Shown: piece after piece, positions 1 to 11,180 of the stretch
Layout: every line of letters starts with the position of its first letter
Position numbering within the stretch: position 1 is the first letter of the stretch
Assembly (NCBI GenBank): GCA_030686995.1
Contig: CM060707.1
Coordinates: 84,058,472-84,122,471 of the forward strand
From: Artemisia argyi
Lineage: Eukaryota; Streptophyta; Magnoliopsida; Asterales; Asteraceae
Length of the DNA stretch: 64,000 bases
Direction: 5' to 3'
The notes under the pieces: model-generated
The model's input: the letters and a program-made list of their open reading frames with translations, nothing else
Database searches by the model: none
Told to the model about the DNA's origin: nothing
Position numbers and translations under genes: made by a program

Positions 1-957
1 CCTTAGCCTTCCGTGTATGCACTCATCTTTAGTGCATTATTGTTACATGTTTAAACCCTTAGTTAATTATCTAATTGATTACATGGTTGCTAAGTCGAGT
101 CATATCCTTGTACATATTGTTTTGGGACGATTGGGACTCATGGGTAAAGTACTTGTGTTATGGAGTAATGGGGAAGAACATCATTTATTACCCCCATATG
201 TGCGTTAATCTTAAAAGTACTCCAAGTGTTTTGATTATCTTAATTCGAGTCATTAGATTAGTTTATTGTAAAGTATGTAAAAATTCAAGTGTAAGGGGAA
301 TGTTCATTCCCTATGATGTATTATTTTGGATGGTAGGGTAAGAGTGTATGCAAAAAAAATAATAAATATAAAATCGAAAAAAAATAGAAAAAGAAAAGAG
401 AAAAAACATACGGACTACCATCCCGTTTCATTCTATGTTAATTTTATGTTTTTGTTATTTTTCATTTATTAGCTTAAGTTGAGTCTAGTCTTGGCTTAGC
501 AACGCCATATTGTACATGTAATTAACCAAGATGATTAACTCGCCACCAGTAAAGATTGCCTATATCCAACAAAACCGTGTATTCCATATCCCTACACCTA
601 ACGTTACAACCCTTTAAAAGACCTCTTTGATAGTTTATCCAAGGTGCTTACGCCATGTGGTGGAGGTTTGATCCTTTCCCAAGCCTATGGTAATCTACTT
701 TGCTATGACAAGTAGTGAGAGATGTTTTCCATTTCCATATTGTGATATATACTTTATTACACCCGAGAGATGTGAGTATCTAAACACTATTTGTAAGGTG
801 CTAGTGTATGACCTCCGTGCTTGTCTTCGGTCTTTAGTGGAACGATTATTTGTTGTAATTACTTTTATATTAGTGTCAAATGACCCCTAACTTGTATTTT
901 GACTAGAATAAAAGCGCATTTGCTGGAGGACAAGCAAATCTCAAGTGTAAGGGTATA
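1..957 (+). mobile_element. 3' internal non-coding end of a Ty3/Tat-like retrotransposon
   Basis: No convincing protein is encoded here; the open frames are short and unlike known families. The stretch ends in a sequence about a large seed-like 'gaggacaagcaaatctcaag' block and a purine-rich tract (about 943-955) directly before a TGATGAGG start, the arrangement found at the 3' end of Tat/Athila-type elements just before the 3' LTR. The same 'aggacaagta..caagtgggggg' layout occurs at 34561-34591 before another LTR in this window, which supports the reading. The upstream part of the element lies outside the window. Confidence 0.5.
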
Positions 958-2323
958 TGATGAGGTGAAAAATGATCCATTTTTAGGGGGTCATTTAAGC
1001 CGGAATTGGAATTTAATTGATCAAATATTGCCTTAAATCGTTCCTTTTGTGATTTTAGGTAATTTGGGAGTGAATTCTGTAAAAGGAAGCATTTTGGACG
1101 TTTTTGGAGCATAAAAGTGAAGAAAACGGCAAAGTCTTGATTTTCCTTGCTGGGAACAGTACCTGACGGCGTCAAGAAGGATTTTATGACGGCGTTAGGA
1201 GCAAAATGGATGACGGCCCAGAAAAAACGTGACGGCGTCAGAACAAGGGCGTCAAGAGTAAATTTGGTGACGGCCTGGAACTAGAATACACATAACGGCA
1301 TCAGATATAGATCTAGGCAGTCCGAGAACTTTATTGGTGGCGAGATGACGGCGTCAGAATTTTACACTTGACGCCGTCACCTCATGAAATCTATAAATAC
1401 TTTTCTAATTTTCATTCATTCGTTTGTAACAGTATTTTCAAGGGTTTTCACCCCTTAAAACCCTTCTTGTTCAATTGAGATAAGTTTTCTTTCAATTCAT
1501 TCAATATGTCTATGTGTTGCTTGAATATATCTTACGCTTGTCTTGATTTTAACATGCTAGGCTAGATCTTTTGTGTGTTTGCTTAGACGTAATGAAACCT
1601 AGATGTTGATTATAGGTTGATTGCTTGTTTATAGTTGTAATGGATGATTGATTTCAATGTTAGGCTTAAGAAAACTGGCAGATCTCCATTGTGTAACTTG
1701 CTTGAACGTCTTAAGAAACATGAACCGATGTGTACTAGGTTTTTATGGTTGTATTTAATGCATGAGCGAATTCGAGTGATCCCATGTTAGGAGCTTCTTG
1801 CAAGCTCGACATAGGAGTGAAGTAGGAGCTTATAGAATTGGGGAAGTAAGTACGCCACCCCATGATTGGTATTAAGGAATATAACCCATCATCCACGCAA
1901 CTGTAACAAGTAATTAACCTGTAAAAGATATCTAGGGAGTAGTGAAATCTAAGTAAACACAATTCTCCCATATATTGTTCACACCACTAGTTTAATTAGC
2001 TTTATTTACATTTTTGTTATTTTATTTTGATTGCATGTTAGTTATTGGGTTAGTTGACTAGCAACTAATTCCGCCCATCCTTCCAATACCCGAGATTTTT
2101 ACTTGCTTTCATAAAATATAAAAATACAAAAAGAATCATCCCTCACCTCTAGACCTAGTTTTTAGGCTTCCTAATCCTAGTGACACTATTCCTGAGTTGA
2201 ACGATCAATCCCCCGGTACTTGTCACTATACTATACTACAACGATCAGGTACACTGCCTGGTGAGGGTTGTAAACTTCTCGAGATCCCTTGAGAGGTAAA
2301 GCTTGGTGCAATTCCCACGCATC
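958..2323 (+). repeat. LTR of a Ty3/Tat-like element with TGACGGCGTCA repeats
   Basis: The unit starts TGATGAGG after a purine tract and ends CGCATCA, so the termini are TG..CA with TGATG/CATCA inverted ends. A TATA box (TATAAATA, 1392-1399) sits about 430 bp in and would start the R region. Upstream of it are four good copies of the palindrome TGACGGCGTCA or its complement (1164-1174, 1230-1240, 1346-1356, 1369-1379) plus degenerate ones near 1187, 1211, 1246, 1268 and 1293. The part near 2190-2280 resembles the U5 end of the Tat-like LTRs at 19317-20709. No primer-binding site follows, so this is a solo or truncated LTR. Confidence 0.6.
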
Positions 2324-3209
2324 AAGAGCCACGAGATGCATCAAAAGATCTCTTAGGAACACTTGATTCTTCTACACTGGTTGTTCAACATTAAGGACAC
2401 CAGCTGTAATATTTTAAGTCCTTCGCAGATCTTAGCAATCTGCCAAGAACACTTATGATGGAATATACATATGTAATTCCCAGTGATTGAGTGGAAATCC
2501 CTGCCAGGGTCAACATCAAACAGCCCTGAAAGCAGGTCACTTCGGTAATTCCTTATTGATTATGTTTTGTGGTCGCGGCGGTTACCAATGGTCTACAGTC
2601 GTGGAGTGAACTCCAGCGACTCACCCAGTCGTTGATTTACTTAGGTAGATCGTGTAAATCCTCTCGGGGGTTGCCGATTGGGAACGGTCTTGGTAAGGGT
2701 TAGAAGGAGTCTTCACACTATGTTGTTGACGATCTCTAAATCCAAACCTGTAAGTACCGAGTGATTTGTTGCTAACTGTTTGCTTGCAGGAATTTCTGAC
2801 GGTTGCGGTAGATTGCTGAAAAGATGCTGATCCATCACCCCATGCTCACACTTCGACATCTTAATCAAGAAATCATGATCATTGAATGGGCTTCATCTAT
2901 GCTTCCACAACTCTGATGCTGAAGATCATGATCCTGAAAAGTGTGAGCATGCCAATACAAAAATATCTACGTCACATGGAGATGATACTTCACAAAGATG
3001 ACTTGGAGACATTCATTTGGATGATAAACTCGAAGAAAAGTCAAGGATCATCCAACACATAAATCAAGTCATCAAAGGTCTACTGCTGGAAGCACAAAGA
3101 TTAATGACTGTGAAGAATCACTGACTACGAGCTACGATGATTCAATTCGAAGAATAGAATGCTAGAATTCAATTTGTAATTTCCGGGGTGACCTCCCTTA
3201 GGGGGAGAT
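2324..3209 (+). pseudogene. Decayed 3' internal part of a Copia-type element
   Basis: No open frame of useful length survives. The assignment rests on what follows: a polypurine tract (AGGGGGAGAT, 3200-3209) immediately before a TGTTAGGAATA LTR start, the classic Copia 3' junction. The junction with the preceding LTR at about 2323 is abrupt and has no primer-binding site, so the 5' part of this element was lost. It could also be a non-autonomous Copia derivative. Confidence 0.4.
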
Positions 3210-3790
3210 TGTTAGGAATATAAATATTCATATGAAAGACTCGGTCACCCCGAGTATAGATTAGCATTACATAGCTCGTAGTCTTATTAATATTTAGTTA
3301 GAAGTAGTTTAAGTAACATCGTGGAAGAAGGACGGGTCTTTACCCACTGTATGCCTGATCCACAGCCCTGGAGTGGGCGTTTTCTTTTGTAACTATAAAT
3401 ATCCCTCTCCCACAAAGGGAGAGGGTTGGACCTTTCATTAATCTAATACATTTCACTTGTTTCTCTCTCTAGAAAAGGCTCCCACTTTCTCTCTCTAGAA
3501 ATTCTACTTCTTCTTAATTCGAACCACACTAAACCATACATGTTTATGATTATGAGTATCCTACAGAAGGTTACCGGATATCACTTGGAATCGTGTTATC
3601 ACTTTCCAAAGTAAACTATTCGACCCTAATGCCTGGGTATCACGAATATCTATTTAGGATAAGACCAAATGTTGTTAGTGATTTAGGCACAAATCAATAA
3701 CCCTTCGTGTATAAGTGTTATCTGTTTTATGTGTGTGTTTCATGCTTTATTTGATTTCGTATTTATAGGAAGATACTCATGGCTAGTCAA
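3210..3790 (+). repeat. Copia 3' LTR (3' boundary approximate)
   Basis: It starts TGTTAGGAATA directly after the purine tract at 3200-3209. A TATA box lies at 3394-3401 in a TATAAATATCC context, followed by pyrimidine-rich CTCTCTCT leader blocks near 3465-3500, as in many Copia LTRs. No second copy occurs in the window, so the 3' end near 3790 and any target-site duplication cannot be fixed. Confidence 0.45.
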
Positions 3791-5364
3791 ATGGAATTAT
3801 GATAATTAATCGGCCCATTAATCTCCACATAATTATCCCCATTATAGCCTAAAATAGTGGTTACATGACCAGTTAAATGAGGTCATGAGTGCAGATGTAA
3901 TTGCCATTTGAATAGGTCAAATCAGTTACATAATCATACATCACTCAATCAGCAGAAATTCTGCTTATCAGCAGGATCCTGACACAAGTAGCAGGAACCA
4001 TCAGCAGGAACCAGCACTCAGCAGGAACTATCAGTAGGAACCAGCACTTCAGCAGAATCCTGCACAACCACTATAGAGTCAGGGGAATCAGTGACTTGGT
4101 GGGTGTACACTCCGTACCTCCTAACCCATTTCCAAGTATGATTAGATCCCTCAAGTGCACTAAATTTTCCAACAATAAGGTGTAATGGAAGGGATGACAA
4201 GGTGGTGATGGAGGTGCTTGGCGTTTGTCATTTCGGTCGTGACACAGTCGCAGCAAAGAAGAAGAAAAGAAAATATAGCAATGGTGATGGGGGAGTGGTC
4301 GAATAGGAGAAGAAGAAAAAAAAAAGAAAACTATTGTGGTGTTGTTTTTGGGTTTGGGTCGACACACAGAAAAAAAAAACCAAAAAATGTTTGGTTTGGT
4401 TTGGTTTGTTTTAGTCAAAAGGGTCATATTTGGTTTGAAAAAAAAACAGAAGTGTTTTGGGTTGTTGTTTGTTCGAACAAATGAAATAGAAGAAACAGAA
4501 ATATAGTTTGTGGTTTGCTTGTTTGACGCATGTTAGAAAGAAAGAAAATCAGATATATTTGCATGTGCCAAAGCTTGATATGTTTGACTAAAAAGGGTAG
4601 TTCTTAAAAAAATGAAAAGGGTAATGGTTTGGTTTGTGTTTCGAGTTACAGAAACACAAAAGAAGAAGAAAGAAAGGAATGAACCAAAAATGTTATTAGT
4701 TTTATGGCTTGTTCGCGGAGTTTATTAAACAAGTACGGGGCTTATATATGGGGCGTATGATACTATGACACGAGTTTATTAAAATGGTCGTGACTCGTAA
4801 CTTATTAGATTAAGTTTAGGGCTTTTAAACTTGACGTAAAAAAGGTACTTTGAGTCATGTTTATTAGTTATTAGTTATGCTTTAATAGAAAATATAATTT
4901 TAGTTAGCGTATTAAGTATTCGTATTATGGATTTTAAAGTAAATTTAGTTTTATTATTAAGGTATTATGGTATTGTAATATATATTTTACGATAGGTATA
5001 TTAAGGTTTATTTATATTAATATTAAGTTTTTACGTATTAGGGTTTTAATATGTGATATTAATTAAGGTTTTATAATAGAGAATTTTTAGGGTTCATGTT
5101 TTAGGGTTTAGTATATCGTAATGTAATATTATAGTTATTAGGGTTTCGTGAGAAACCTATATAATAGTAAATATTAGTGGGTTTATTATAGTATTTTAAC
5201 GTATTAGTTTAAGGTTTTTATACTTGACATACTTTTGGTATTGGAGGTTGCGCGGGCACGTCTAGTTAGTTTATAAAAGCAAAAATTTTATAGTGAAAAT
5301 ACCTGGTGTTGATGTCGTAATGTAAATAGTATTGAAGAAAATTACGGGTTGTGACATTATCAGT
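3791..5364. other. Unassigned AT-rich DNA with short AGCAGGAACC repeats
   Basis: No gene seen. From about 3948 to 4065 an irregular run of AGCAGGAACCA-like units (AGCAGGATCC, AGCAGGAACT, AGTAGGAACC) repeats with short gaps. From 4300 to 4700 the plus strand is purine-rich with TTTGG runs; 4840-5340 is very AT-rich. The open frames at 4071-4484 read through homopolymer-like A/G or T/C tracts and I treat them as chance. Confidence 0.4.
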
Positions 5365-6401
5365 CTCGTTGGATCTTAAGTATAGGCGAGTAAACCCTTA
5401 ATAATTACTTATGTCTAAGAATTAATTTACTAACTTATTAGGCTAATAAAGTTAATCGTGGGAGGAGGTATGACAGCCTTGAGCAAGCCACTGATCGACA
5501 AAGAATTTATCAATGCACATATAAAAAGAACCAAAAAAACATCATATAAACTTGAATGGATGGGAAAGCAATTTTAAGGGGAGCAATACGGTGGTCACAA
5601 GCCCATCAATCATGATGGATTAAACTTTACTATTACAATAAAACAAAACTACTTGATTGAATTAAGATACAAGCAGGACCATCTTACTACTATAAGATCT
5701 TCAATATGGTGTGTCTTGTGTTGCCTTTTCGTTGCTCTTCTTCTCCTTAGGGTTTTTGTAGCAGCTTCTCTTAGTTTTGGTACACGAAATTTGGCTGTAT
5801 CTTGGGGTATTTACAGTTTATGTCCGAGGGCATGATGTGGCACATCAACTAAGTTGATACGGCGTATCTAGATAACTTCGTGTGGGGTCCATGATTAATA
5901 TATTCTGGAATATTCATACACCATGTTTAGATGCGGTGTATCTTGAATCTTTATGCGGAGCATGTCCTTCAGTATCTTGGATTGTCTTTGGTGAAGTCTG
6001 GATAGTGATACGCCGTATGTCAGAAGTGTAATGCAGCGTATCTGGAGTAGAACAAGTTGGATCTTCTTCGTTGACTAGAGTTTCATATACAAAGCATGAT
6101 ATAATCAGATGCAGCGCATTCTTCAAAGTCAAGCAATGGTCTTCGAATTCATCAAAGTGTGATGATATGGTATATCTGTCTAGAATGATATGGCGCATCT
6201 CCTTAAGTTCAGTAGACTTTTATCCATCTTGATTATTTTGCTCCATATTTCATCCGAAATCGCTTAGTTTCACCAATTGCTTGTTTTTACATGAGAATTA
6301 CTAAAGTAAATGATTAAGTATCAATTCTTATAGATAATGTAATAAAATAAGTCAAATAAATAAGCTAAATGATGACAATATAATGTACTTATTTGATGTC
6401 A
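5365..6401 (-). repeat. 3' LTR of element A, truncated
   Basis: It aligns base by base with 19770-20709: shared blocks include the segment around 5385-5560 versus 19780-19950 and the palindrome GATACGGCGTATC at 5856-5868. Read on the minus strand it starts TGACATCAAATAAG next to the purine tract. The part equivalent to 19317-19770 is missing and unrelated DNA begins near 5364. Confidence 0.65.
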
Positions 6402-6419
6402 TAAAATATCCCCCCACTT
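6402..6419 (-). other. Polypurine tract of element A
   Basis: On the minus strand the sequence is AAGTGGGGGGATATTTTA, directly upstream of the LTR start. The same purine tract precedes the 3' LTR of element B at 34578-34591, so its role as plus-strand primer is well supported by comparison. Confidence 0.7.
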
Positions 6420-8706
6420 GAACTTTACTTGTCCCCAAGTAAACCTTAGATTAAACTTATGAAATTGTATCATAAATAGATATTAGGATGTACTTACAAT
6501 TAAGCATTTATTTGTTTTTATTATAATTGCACAACCAAACACTTAACGAAGTAGAAATAAAATCAAAAGTTTCAATATCAAAACAAATCTAAAGCATTTA
6601 ATTGCTCGATCTTGACGAATATTCTATCATAGGCTTGGCAAATATACACATCTCCCCCACTAAAGCTAATGAATAACAATTCTAAAGCGGTAAAAAAGGG
6701 TTTATAGGCTTAAGGGTTAAACCTAGCTTCATTTAAACGTGTCCTGCAAAAACATAGTAGATCGCTAGCGCGAGTCCTTGATGCCTCAACTAACAGATAG
6801 TCACTAATGTGCTTCTTGGTTCACTGGCGCGTTATTTGTATACCGGATGGTCACCAAGTTACACGCCTGATCGCTGTCGTGTTAGTTGATTAATCTAATA
6901 TTCACATGGTCACTACCTTATTCATATAATTAACATTCTTACTTAGCCATTATTATACTCGGATGCTTTAAAGCTAACAACGAATAGAATAATACGGTTG
7001 GGTATGGATAATAGTTGGGATAAAAATTGGTGTAAAATAAAAATAAACAAATAGATAAAGTCCTAATGTATGGTTAATCAATTCCCAACCATCCCATGAA
7101 CAAGACTCGTATCATTGAATAACTCACGCTTTTGACACTTGTAACTCACGCTTTAGGTAGACACGAATTAAACTCAATAATATATTAATCAAAGAATAAA
7201 CCTTAGTTGGCGTTCCCATAACGGCTAACTCCCATTTAATCCATATATATAACGTTGGTTTATCAAACTTCCAACTTTCTTCTTTCTTTTTCTTTTCATA
7301 TTTTCCCTTTTTTTTTAAATTTTAAACATAAATGGTGTAAAATTTCACCACTTTACTATCACAATTATTTCGGATAATTTTTCTTTACTTCTCAAAACTT
7401 CAGATTTAAAGGTAATAGTGAAAGTAGTAAACATACGAAAATTAAACTAAAAATATACAATATTTACTTTCACTCCAATGCCATTGTGAAATTTCCCGAC
7501 CTAACCAAAGATGATGAATTACGCACATGAACACAGATAACGCAAGAAAACACACTTTGCCTAAAGCAACTAACCACGGACTTAAATCTACAGGGTAGGC
7601 TAAGGTGTAAAGGTATATGAAACAATTTAACATAGGTGTAAGAAATGAAAGAAAATGGCTCTGAGGGTTTTATTAGTGGTATCTTATTCTAAAGATGAGA
7701 GTAAACAAAAGGGTTTATACGGGGGTAACTAACCAATGCAGTTAGTTAATATCACAAAACATGTATAGGCTATTGGGGTGTAATTTAGAATTTTACCAAG
7801 TTAGACAAGTCACTCCAATTATATCAATAATACTCATTATGGTGGTCTCAAATAGTATACAAGCCAAGTTCTAAAGTTTACAAGTCACTGGCACACAATA
7901 AAATATTTGTGGAATTTGGGGTAAAATATAGGAAACGGATAAGTCCAATTCTCACAATTTTTGAAAACAAAGTTATGTGTGCGGCTATGCAGTTTAGATT
8001 AAACAAAAACATGCTAAAATTTTAAATTTAATATATTAAGCATAGATTAAAGCATATTTTTGAAAAATTTAGGACAAGTAACGTGCTAATTCTCCATCCC
8101 CCCACTTAAGTTAAATAATGTCCTTGTTGTTTGTATTTAAAATTAAAAATAGGAAATTTAAAAAGAATTAGAATGAAAAAACTCCTCTGAGGTTTGCTGG
8201 TTATGATCCTCCTTTATACGTTTGCGAGCAATTTATAAATACCACCATACTTAAACAAACCAGAATTAAGAAAGTCAAAACTTGTGCATAATTCATTAGT
8301 AGCTAGAAAATAAAACCTTTAAATTAAAAATAATAAATTTCATTAGGCCAGTCGATACGTCGAATCCATGGAAAGGGATGCGCCGTATCGAGCCTGGAAT
8401 TAATACGAGTCAGAAAAATAGATGCGTCGTATCCTTAACCAGGGATACGCCGCATTAAATAAGCTGATAGAAAGTTTATAGTTCAGAAAAAATGCAGAAA
8501 AATAAAGATAGATATGATCTGCACATTTGATACGTCGCATCAAGTGCAGATCTGACAGAGTCGATAACAAAAACAATAAAAGATAATCCAGGTTATCTCC
8601 CGGTGAGCACTTTTCTTTATTTCAGAGTCTTCAAGTTAGACTCATCTTCAGCTCCTATTCGGTTTCGTGGGCGAACTTTGATACGATCTGGTCGATTTTA
8701 AGTTTG
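6420..8706 (-). other. Non-coding internal region of element A (3' half)
   Basis: There are no supportable genes. The frame at 7442-7633 recurs only as matching DNA in element B near 29820-29940 and shows no protein-like conservation. Between 8340 and 8545 there are several GATRCGNCGYATC palindromes, for example 8377-8389. The right edge is the GTTTG duplicated by the nested chromovirus (8702-8706). Confidence 0.55.
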
Positions 8707-11165
8707 TGTAACAACCGTGGTTTTGGCAGGTCAGTTTGACTGATAGTCTTGACTCAGTTGACATTTGTTTGGTGTGTCTTAGGTGTTTGAAGTGATATAG
8801 GTGAGTTTTAACACTAAATCCCTTTGCGTAAATGGTTTTATTATAATTTGGAAAAGTTTGGAATTTCGGAAAGTTCATTTTGATCACCTTTGTGGGGTAG
8901 AAATGACTTGTGTAGTTTTGGTGTTTTTGTGTTTTTGCGTAACGAGTCTTCGTTCAAGTATTTGAGTGTTAGCAAGTTACGAGGAGTTCGTTTTTATGTG
9001 TTATGCTTATAAAAGAGTGTGAAAATCTATTTTTAGAAACTTAGTTTTGAACGTGATAATTTTCCGGGTTGTCGTAAAAACTGAGGTTTATCGCGTAAGA
9101 TGCTAGGATTGGTTACGGGTATTTATAAAATATGAAAAGTATGAGGTTTTGAGTGTAATAATAAATTTAATAAAAATAATAAAAATATATATATATATAT
9201 GTATGTGGATAAAATTTGGCCAAGAGGATTTTTAGGGGAAAAAAAAACCAAATTTGAGCCCAATTACAATTCTAACTTAAGGTAATTATCCACTAATAAT
9301 ATAAATACAAAACCACGACTCCCAAACCCTTTTTCCTGCAATTTTGGGTCGATCACAAGGAGAATCAAGGAGAGAAAATTAGGGTTTTATAGTTTTGAAG
9401 CTAAAATCAAGAATCAAGGTAAAATCTTTAAATCCTATGTTCAATTGTTTTATTAATTAACATAATTCATGTAATAATTATATGATGGAAAAGGGTTTGT
9501 GTTAACTTCTGTAAAGTAATGTTATTAAACATGTTGGGATCAATAATTAGTAATAGTATGATGTTTGGTTAGGAGGATTGAGCGTAAAATATGTTAGTTA
9601 TTGAGTTAGGGTTTGGACAGAAAAGTGGTGCTGTAAAGATGTGAGTGTAATTAATAGATGGTGAGGAGTTAAGTCACGATTTTTTTGTCTAAATTGAAGT
9701 TGAATGAAAGAGCCTTCCAAAAAGTCCAGCCACGATTGATTTCAAGGTCGGTAAGTTGGTCTTTTGATTTTTCTTTGTTAAGGTGTCAAAGCTGTCACAC
9801 CGGGACAGATTTTGGGTAAAAGTTTGATAGTGTTTTGTGGTTGTAAAAGTGGTATTTTGACTAGGCCTTCTGGAATAGTTAAGTATTAGTTATATTAGAC
9901 TACCACGAAAAGGATTCGCGATAAAAACTTGTGAAAGTATTTTATGTTAATTGAAACTTTTTGGTGTGCATTCAGATCCGAATTTGAGTAGTTGACAAGT
10001 TTAATTTTCTTTTGAGTACTTGTGTGTGTTATTGGTCCATGGCCTTCTGCGATTAGCTTGTATGCTTATGAGAGACCATGGTAAATTTTTGGTGTCAGTT
10101 GTTGAGCTTTAATTGTCATGATTTCATGTGGGCGAATGTAACCAAAAATTCCGCATTTTCTGATTTTTAAAGTGCAAGGGATTTAGTGAGTGTTAGGTTA
10201 TGGTAATGGTTAGTTTGGTGTCTAGGAGATCCATGGTGGATCATATGAGTCTTAGACATCCATCATATGTGTATTACATGGGTTGTAGCTTTTAGCTTGA
10301 ACTTGTGTAACGTGGACTTATTTGTGTTGTTTAGATTTGTGATTTGTGTTGTGGAAGCTGCAAGGTTTGAGGTGAGTCCATAGTACCATATTCTTACCAT
10401 GTTTTAAACTTGGGATGGGAATGATGCTTGTCTTAAATGATTTGAATTACTGTGATTATGTGTATGTGTGTTAAAGAGCTCGGACTTTTAATGTTATCGT
10501 ATTTATCCTATATGTGAATGGTAATGATATGATGTGTGATTCTGTGTGGTCCAATTGGGAGGGTGCTTACCCTGTTGCTCATGCATACGACCTAATTGGA
10601 GAGTAGCAGCCCTACTCACTTTTATTCTGTGTGGTCCGATTGGAGGGTATTAATTTACCCATTTTTTTGGAGCGGGGGTCACGTTCCGGCCTGGTATGTT
10701 GTGAATTTGGATCGGTGGGCACGTTCCGCCCGATGGTTGCCTTATGTATGATGTTGTCTTGTGAATGCATGTAGCTTATATGATAACAGTAATTATTTGT
10801 CCAACTATGTTTTATAATCACAGTGATTTTGGTTGCCTAGCGTGTATGAGTCTTAAACCTATGAATCTTACCAATGTAATGTTGACATTTTAAGCATCAT
10901 TTCAGGTGAGCTTTCTAAGGAAAAGATAGAAGGATGTGATTAGACGAGACCTTGGTTGCATTGGAAGTGGTTTATCATCTATGCTGGGATTTTTGGATTG
11001 TTTTGGATTTTGTTTTAGTTATTTTGTTTTTGGGTATTGTTACGACACTTCATGTCTATACTTGCTCTATTTTATGCATTTAGTTATTCTCTATATAGAC
11101 ACCATGTGTTGTGATGATATCCATGAAGTTACACCCGCGCGTTTCCGTCATGGCGGGGTGTGACA
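8707..11165 (+). repeat. 5' LTR of the chromovirus
   Basis: 2459 bp, TG..CA ends, no insertions. A TATA box (TATAAATA, 9300-9307) lies about 600 bp inside. It is followed by GGGTCGATCACAAGGAG and AGGGTTTTATAG, typical of the transcribed leader, so most of the LTR would be R plus U5. The minus-strand open frames at 8648 and 10612 have twins in the other LTR and are not genes. Confidence 0.88.
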
Positions 11166-11168
11166 GAT

Positions 11169-11180
11169 TGGTATCAGAGC
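11169..11180 (+). other. Primer-binding site, initiator tRNA-Met type
   Basis: TGGTATCAGAGC, complementary to the 3' end of plant initiator tRNA-Met, lies four bases after the 5' LTR. This is the usual primer for chromoviruses. Confidence 0.88.

Noticed and set aside
4071..4484. Opposing frames of 88 and 118 codons
   Set aside because: Both are artefacts of purine/pyrimidine-rich tracts.
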